From Streptomyces sp. CB00455 (lineage in GTDB: Bacteria; Actinomycetota; Actinomycetes; Streptomycetales; Streptomycetaceae): a DNA stretch of 64,000 bases. The notes below the pieces were generated by a model. The model made no database searches and was not told the origin of the DNA. It was given only the letters and a program-made list of their open reading frames with translations. Location of the stretch: positions 253,462 through 317,461 of the forward strand of contig NZ_LIVQ01000004.1 of assembly GCF_001905445.1 (NCBI RefSeq), read 5' to 3'. Made by a program: the position numbers and the translations under genes. Shown here piece after piece: positions 59,488-64,000 of this stretch. The stretch's first letter is position 1, and the number at the start of each line of letters is the position of its first letter.

Positions 59488-61458
59488 ATGCCGGAGGGAA
59501 CCGTCCAGACGGCGGGGGAACTGCGGGCGCGTCTCGCGCAGTACGGGGCGCGGTGGTCGGTCCTCGAACACCTGGCCGACGAGGAGCCGGTGCCGCGGCC
59601 CGCCCTCGGTCTGGAGCCGGGGGCGCACCTGGCGCGCGCCGACGAGGTGGGCCCCGTGGACCTGCGGGCCCTCGTCGGGCGGCCCAGCGGCAACCCGCAC
59701 CTGGACCGGCGCCGGGCCGCGCACGGCCTGCTGCCGGGCCCCGCGCGGGCGCCGCGGTCCGCCCCGCCGGCCGCCGCCCGTGCCGCCGCCGCCCGCGCCG
59801 CCGCTCCCGCCACCGCGCGGCCCGCCGCCGTCGACTGGCGCAGCCGCTGGGGATGGCCGTGGATCACCAGGGTGAAGGACCAGAACCCCTGCGGCTCCTG
59901 CTGGGTCTTCGCCGCCGCCGGTCTCGTCGAGTCCATGGCCCGCATCGAGCACGACGTCTGGGCCGAGCGCTCCGAGGGGGACGTGTACGACGGTCTGCGG
60001 TGCGCCTGCGGGCAGGGCGGCGACCCCGTGACGGCGCTCGACTGGATCAGGACCAACGGCGGCCTCGCCGACCCGGACTGCCGCCCGTACGGCGTCCCGC
60101 CCGCCGGTCTGCCCGCCGCCCGGCGCGACGCCTGGCGGTCCGCGCGCACGCCCAGCTGGGACCGGTCGGGCCGGACGGTGCGGATCACGGACTACGTCCG
60201 GCTCGGGGACGTCGAGCAGCAGAAGGTCTGGCTGGACACGGTCGGCCCGCTGACCGCCTGCTTCGACGTCTACGACGACTTCTTCGGCCTGGGGGCCGGG
60301 GTCTACCACCGTACGGGCGGCCGGCGCGCGGGCGGACACTGCGTGCTGGTCGTCGGGTACGACGACGCGGCCGGCTGCTGGCTGTTCAAGAACTCCTGGG
60401 GGACGGCCCACCACGTCGGCGGCTACGGACGCATCGCCTACGGCGAGGCCGGCATCGACCAGTGGGCGAAGTACGGCCTGTACGGCACCGACGTCGACCC
60501 GTGGAGCAAGCGCCGTCTGCACACGGGCAACGTCTACGAGAGCGGCAACGGCCGCGCCCACCGCAACTTCGAGCTGCTCGCGCGCGCCGGAGGGGGCCGC
60601 CTGCAGCACTGGTGGCGCGAGGGCGAGGCCCCCTTCGCGTGGGCCCGCGCGGGCACCTTCGCCCACGACGCGTCGGGCCAACCCGCCTTCACCGGCAGCA
60701 CCTACAACCGGAACATGGAGTCCCTGCACGTGACCACCGGCGGCCGGCTGCGCCACTGGTACTACGAGCAGTCCGCCGGCGTCTGGCGGGACGGCGGTGT
60801 CTTCGGTCCCGGGGACGCGGCCGTCGGCTCGACCCCGGCCTTCATCCAGAGCGACTACGGCAGGCCGGGCAACTTCGAGGTGGTCGTACGGACCGCGGAC
60901 GGGCGGCTGAACCACTGGTGGCGGATCAACGGCGCCCCCTGGAGCTGGAACGACGGCGGGCGCTTCGCCTCCGGCATCGCCCACTACGGGCCCGCCCTCG
61001 TCCAGACCCGCGGCCGCCGTCTCGACCTCGTCGCCGCCCGCGCCGACGGCCGGATGCAGCGGTGGACCCGGGACGACGCGAACGGCTTCGTCTGGCGCGC
61101 CGGGGAGGTCTTCGGCGAAGGCGCAGTCTGCGCGCCCTGCCTGATCGAGGGCCAGTACGGGGCCGCGGACGAGGACACCGCCGGGAACTACGAGCTGTGC
61201 GTGGCCGTCGCCGGCGGCCGCGTCGAGCACTGGTGGCGGAGCGGTTCGTCCGGCTCGGCTTGGAGCCGCGGCGCCGTCTTCGGACGGGACGTCCTCGCGG
61301 TCACCGGGATGCTCCAGGGAAGCTTCGGGTTCAACCTGGAAGTCGTCGTCCTGCGCACCGACCGCCTGCTCCAGCACTACTGGCGCGGTTCCCCCTCACC
61401 GGACGGGTCCGGGGGAGGCGGAGGCTGGCACGAGGGGGCGGTGATCGGCCCCGCCTGA
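59488..61458 (+). CDS. Papain-like cysteine protease with C-terminal propeller-type repeats
   Basis: 656 residues. A 115-residue N-terminal region is followed by a C1A protease domain (about 115-340) with Gln132, Cys138 (NPCGSCW), His284 (GGHCVLVVGYDD) and Asn302 (FKNSWG), a complete papain triad plus oxyanion Gln. Six repeats of about 50-60 residues follow, each marked by an HWWR-like motif (LQHWWREG, LRHWYYEQ, LNHWWRIN, MQRWTRDD, VEHWWRSG, LQHYWRGS), suggesting a lectin-like beta-propeller. No signal peptide is visible, so the export route is unclear. The target could be a glycan-bearing protein. Confidence 0.85.
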   Translation: MPEGTVQTAGELRARLAQYGARWSVLEHLADEEPVPRPALGLEPGAHLARADEVGPVDLRALVGRPSGNPHLDRRRAAHGLLPGPARAPRSAPPAAARAAAARAAAPATARPAAVDWRSRWGWPWITRVKDQNPCGSCWVFAAAGLVESMARIEHDVWAERSEGDVYDGLRCACGQGGDPVTALDWIRTNGGLADPDCRPYGVPPAGLPAARRDAWRSARTPSWDRSGRTVRITDYVRLGDVEQQKVWLDTVGPLTACFDVYDDFFGLGAGVYHRTGGRRAGGHCVLVVGYDDAAGCWLFKNSWGTAHHVGGYGRIAYGEAGIDQWAKYGLYGTDVDPWSKRRLHTGNVYESGNGRAHRNFELLARAGGGRLQHWWREGEAPFAWARAGTFAHDASGQPAFTGSTYNRNMESLHVTTGGRLRHWYYEQSAGVWRDGGVFGPGDAAVGSTPAFIQSDYGRPGNFEVVVRTADGRLNHWWRINGAPWSWNDGGRFASGIAHYGPALVQTRGRRLDLVAARADGRMQRWTRDDANGFVWRAGEVFGEGAVCAPCLIEGQYGAADEDTAGNYELCVAVAGGRVEHWWRSGSSGSAWSRGAVFGRDVLAVTGMLQGSFGFNLEVVVLRTDRLLQHYWRGSPSPDGSGGGGGWHEGAVIGPA

Positions 61459-61546
61459 ACCGGTGGGCCACGCCCGGGACCGGTCGTCGTCGTCCACATC
61501 CCGGACGGGCCGTGGCTTGCACCTGTCTTGTATCTATGCTGTGCGC

Positions 61547-62230
61547 ATGCCATCCGTCACCTCCGCCGGCCCCGCTCCCGCTCCCGGCCCCTCCGCCGCC
61601 GTGACCGCCGCCGATCGCGTCTACCGGCACGTCAAGCAGGGTGTGCTGGAGCGCCGCTACGAGGGTGGCGTCCTGCTCACCGAGGGGGAACTCGCCGGAG
61701 CCGTGGGCGTCTCCCGCACGCCGGTCCGCGAGGCGCTGCTGCGCCTGGAGACCGAGGGGCTGCTGAAGCTGTACCCGAAGAAGGGCGCCCTGGTGCTCCC
61801 GGTCTCCGCGCAGGAGATCGCCGACGTGCTCGAAACCCGGCTGCTGGTCGAGGAGTTCACCGTGCGCCGGGCCGTACCCGCCCCGCCCGGGCTGCTGGAG
61901 CGGCTGGCCGGCCTGCTCGGGGAGCAGCGCCGGCACGCCGCCGAGGGCGACCTCGCCGCGATGACGGCCGCCGACCGGGCCTTCCACGCCGAGATCGTGC
62001 GCCACGCCGGCAACCAGATCCTGTGCCGCCTCTACGACCAGCTCCGCGACCGCCAGCTGCGGATGGGCGTGGCCCTGCTGCACGCCCACCCCGACCGGCT
62101 GGAGCGGACACTGGCCGAACACGCCGGGATCCTGGACGCGCTGCGGGCCGGGGACGCGGAGGCGGCGGCCGCGGCGGTGCGCGGGCACATCGGCCGGGTC
62201 GACTCGCTGGTGCGGGGGCCGGGCCGGTGA
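61547..62230 (+). CDS. GntR family transcriptional regulator (FadR/VanR-like)
   Basis: 227 residues. The winged helix has LLTEGELAGAVGVSRTPVREALLRLETEGLL, with SAQEIADVLETRLLVEEFTVRRA starting the all-helical FCD ligand domain, where conserved His residues (FHAEIVRHAGN, HAGIL) would hold a metal. ATG 61547 has no obvious ribosome site; a TATGCT 6 nt upstream hints at a leaderless message. The stop overlaps the MFS start by 4 bp, so it probably controls that transporter. Confidence 0.92.
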   Translation: MPSVTSAGPAPAPGPSAAVTAADRVYRHVKQGVLERRYEGGVLLTEGELAGAVGVSRTPVREALLRLETEGLLKLYPKKGALVLPVSAQEIADVLETRLLVEEFTVRRAVPAPPGLLERLAGLLGEQRRHAAEGDLAAMTAADRAFHAEIVRHAGNQILCRLYDQLRDRQLRMGVALLHAHPDRLERTLAEHAGILDALRAGDAEAAAAAVRGHIGRVDSLVRGPGR

Positions 62231-63582
62231 GCGTCCCCCCGATCCCGAAGGACCCGCCCGGCGGGCGCAGGGCCGTCGCCGTCTGGGGCATCGGCGTCGC
62301 CGTCTACTTCGTCGCGGTGATCTTCCGGACCAGCCTGGGCGTGGCCGGTCTGGACGCCGCCGACCGCTTCCACGTCGGCGCCTCGGCGCTGGCGACCTTC
62401 TCGTTGCTCCAACTGCTGGTGTACGCGGGGATGCAGATACCGGTGGGCCTGATGGTGGACCGGCTCGGCACCAAGAAGGTGCTGACGCTGGGCGCCGTGC
62501 TCTTCACCGTGGGGCAGATCGGATTCGCGCTCTCGCCCTCCTACGGGATGGCACTGGCCGCCCGGGCCCTGCTGGGCTGCGGCGACGCCATGACCTTCAT
62601 CTCGGTGCTGCGGCTCGGCACCCGGTGGTTCCCGGCCCGGCGCGGTCCGCTGGTGGCGCAGCTCGCGGGCCTGGTCGGGATGGCGGGCAACCTCGTCTCG
62701 ACGCTGGTCCTCGCGCCCGTCCTGCACGGGGTGGGCTGGGTGCCCGCCTTCGCGGGGAGCGCCGTGGCGGGCCTCGTCGTCCTGGTGCCGCTGGTGCTGT
62801 TCCTGCGGGACCACCCGGAGGGGTACGAACCGCGCCCGGAACCGGCCGCCGCGGCGACCGCGGCGGACGGCGGCGCCGCCCGTGCGGGCGGCTTCGTCCG
62901 GCGCCAGATCCGGGAATCGTGGAGCGAACCGGGCACCCGGCTCGGCCTGTGGGTGCACTTCACCACGCAGTTCCCGGCGATGGTCTTCCTGCTGCTGTGG
63001 GGGATGCCGTACCTCGTCGAGGCGCAGGGGCTGTCACGGACCGCCGCGGGCGGCCTGCTGACGCTGGTGGTCGTCTCGCACATGACGCTCGGCCTCGCCT
63101 ACGGCCAGATCGTCGGCCGCAGCCAGTCCGCGCGGATCCCGCTGGTTGTGGGCACCGTCGGCCTGACCGCCCTGCTCTGGGCGTCGGTCCTGCTCTACCC
63201 GGGCGCGCACGCGCCGCTGCGGCTGCTGGTCACCCTGTGCCTGGTGCTGGGCTCCTGCGGTCCGGCCTCGATGATCGGCTTCGACTTCGCCCGCCCCGCC
63301 AACCCGCCCGAGCGCCAGGGCACCGCCTCCGGCATCACCAACATGGGCGGCTTCATCGCCTCGATGACCACCCTGCTGGCCGTGGGCATCCTGCTGGACG
63401 CCACCGGCGACAACTACCGCATCGCCTTCTCGACGGTGTTCGTCCTGGAAGCGGCCGGCATCGTCCAGATCCTGCGCCTGCGCCCCCGCGCACTGGCCCG
63501 CGAACGCGAACGCCCCGTCCCGGTCCCGGCGGCGGAGGGTGCCCGGCAGGAGCCGGGCCGCTTCGACCGCGCCGCCGTGTAG
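62227..63582 (+). CDS. MFS transporter, coupled to the GntR regulator
   Basis: 451 residues, with twelve hydrophobic helices and a central loop around residue 200-225. Features are YFVAVIFRTSLGVAGLDAADRF at the N terminus, the MFS motif GLMVDRLGTKKVL, and HFTTQFPAMVFLLLWGMPYLV in the second half. It resembles anion/organic acid uptake carriers (nitrate or sugar-acid type). GTG 62227 overlaps the regulator stop (GTGA). An FCD-type GntR partner suggests a carboxylate-like substrate. It is convergent with the last gene. Confidence 0.9.
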   Translation: MSVPPIPKDPPGGRRAVAVWGIGVAVYFVAVIFRTSLGVAGLDAADRFHVGASALATFSLLQLLVYAGMQIPVGLMVDRLGTKKVLTLGAVLFTVGQIGFALSPSYGMALAARALLGCGDAMTFISVLRLGTRWFPARRGPLVAQLAGLVGMAGNLVSTLVLAPVLHGVGWVPAFAGSAVAGLVVLVPLVLFLRDHPEGYEPRPEPAAAATAADGGAARAGGFVRRQIRESWSEPGTRLGLWVHFTTQFPAMVFLLLWGMPYLVEAQGLSRTAAGGLLTLVVVSHMTLGLAYGQIVGRSQSARIPLVVGTVGLTALLWASVLLYPGAHAPLRLLVTLCLVLGSCGPASMIGFDFARPANPPERQGTASGITNMGGFIASMTTLLAVGILLDATGDNYRIAFSTVFVLEAAGIVQILRLRPRALARERERPVPVPAAEGARQEPGRFDRAAV

Positions 63583-63598
63583 GCGCGGGCGGCGCCCG

Positions 63599-64000
63599 CT
63601 ACGGCGTCACGGCGAACCGGGTCAGGATGGCGTCCGCCAGTTCCGCGTCGCCCTCCACCTTCACCCGGTCGGCGACGGCGTGCGCCCGTACCCGCCCGGC
63701 GGCCAGGCGCACGTACGTCTCCCAGTCCGTCGTCAGGGTCACGGCCGGCCCCAGCGACGGCGCCTTGTCCAGCGTCCCCCGGCCCGCCGCGTCGACCCGT
63801 ACCGTCCGCATGAACTCCACCGGGCCGTGCACGTCGAGCACGACCGCCGAGTTCGCCGGCGCGCCCGCCAGTTTCGCGACCACCTTCGGCAGCCCGGAGA
63901 GGAGGACGTCGCGCGCCACGAACGCCGCCGGGGAGTCCCAGTTCCCGGGCGCGCCGAGCGCGTGGCGCAGGTCCTGCTCGTGGATCCACACGTCGAAGGC
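63599..64000 (-). CDS. Mycothiol-dependent maleylpyruvate isomerase-like protein, 5' end cut by window
   Basis: C-terminal ~133 residues of a protein cut by the right edge. WIHEQDLRHALGAPGNWDSP is the typical DinB/TIGR03083 helix with a metal-binding His, followed by the C-terminal domain VLDVHGPVEFMRTVRVD...TLTTDWETYVRLAAGRV...ILTRFAVTP. Members use mycothiol in isomerisations or detoxification; which reaction applies here is unknown. The start lies beyond base 64000. Confidence 0.8.
   Translation of the reverse strand, partial: AFDVWIHEQDLRHALGAPGNWDSPAAFVARDVLLSGLPKVVAKLAGAPANSAVVLDVHGPVEFMRTVRVDAAGRGTLDKAPSLGPAVTLTTDWETYVRLAAGRVRAHAVADRVKVEGDAELADAILTRFAVTP

Overview
The window is very GC-rich, with GTG/ATG starts, 4-bp start/stop overlaps and long antisense shadow frames. 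It carries crgA, the fhaA-fhaB-PP2C-ftsW/rodA-pbpA-pknB cluster, class E sortases, a Bpa-type proteasome activator and copies of the Streptomyces parS palindrome GTTTCACGTGAAAC. This points to a Streptomyces chromosome, in the core region near oriC. There are no transposases, integrases, rRNA operons or CRISPR arrays. Both ends cut a gene: a rhomboid protease on the left and a mycothiol-dependent isomerase-like protein on the right.

Layout. 1-5.2 kb: rhomboid protease, a DnaA-box cluster, crgA, then a + strand operon of DUF881 protein, class E sortase, small membrane protein, pabA/trpG amidotransferase and two more class E sortases. 5.3-13.5 kb: the - strand growth and division operon fhaA, fhaB, PP2C phosphatase, FtsW/RodA flippase/polymerase, PbpA and PASTA kinase PknB. 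13.8-19.3 kb: tRNA-Leu(CAG), a two-component pair whose kinase has an extra C-terminal ectodomain, DUF2252, two parS sites, a J-domain-like protein and a rhodanese. 19.3-31.2 kb: phenylacetate catabolism (paaABCDE plus an acyl-CoA dehydrogenase, paaN, paaH and a TetR/PaaR repressor), interrupted by a DUF5819/HTTM membrane pair and a TrmH-type methyltransferase. 31.2-35.5 kb: Lrp-type bkdR and a branched-chain 2-oxoacid dehydrogenase operon (E1a, E1b, E2). 35.5-42.3 kb: quinone oxidoreductase, K+ channel, moeA, mobA, an MFS exporter and Bpa. 42.5-47.7 kb: PadR-controlled ABC exporter and a Pro-rich surface protein. 48.0-51.5 kb: two divergent Ser/Thr kinases. 51.7-56.3 kb: orphan LuxR-type regulator and a second E1a-E1b-E2 operon. 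56.4-64 kb: a damaged GNAT gene, two poorly characterised proteins, a papain-like protease with a C-terminal propeller, a GntR regulator with an MFS transporter, and the partial isomerase.

How the parts work together. The phenylacetate genes and the adjacent bkd operon share a 14-bp operator fitting ACCGNNCGNNCGGT in front of paaA, between paaN and paaH, and (one mismatch) before bkdA. This suggests one local TetR regulon joining phenylacetyl-CoA breakdown to branched-chain oxoacid oxidation. Chromosome-maintenance sites (DnaA boxes, parS) are scattered among ordinary genes; one parS site forms both the stop of moeA and a candidate start of the K+ channel gene. Kinases, phosphatase, FHA proteins, PbpA and FtsW/RodA form the usual phospho-controlled cell-wall synthesis unit.

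All calls were made by eye from the sequence. Family names rest on recognised motifs and gene order, not on database searches.
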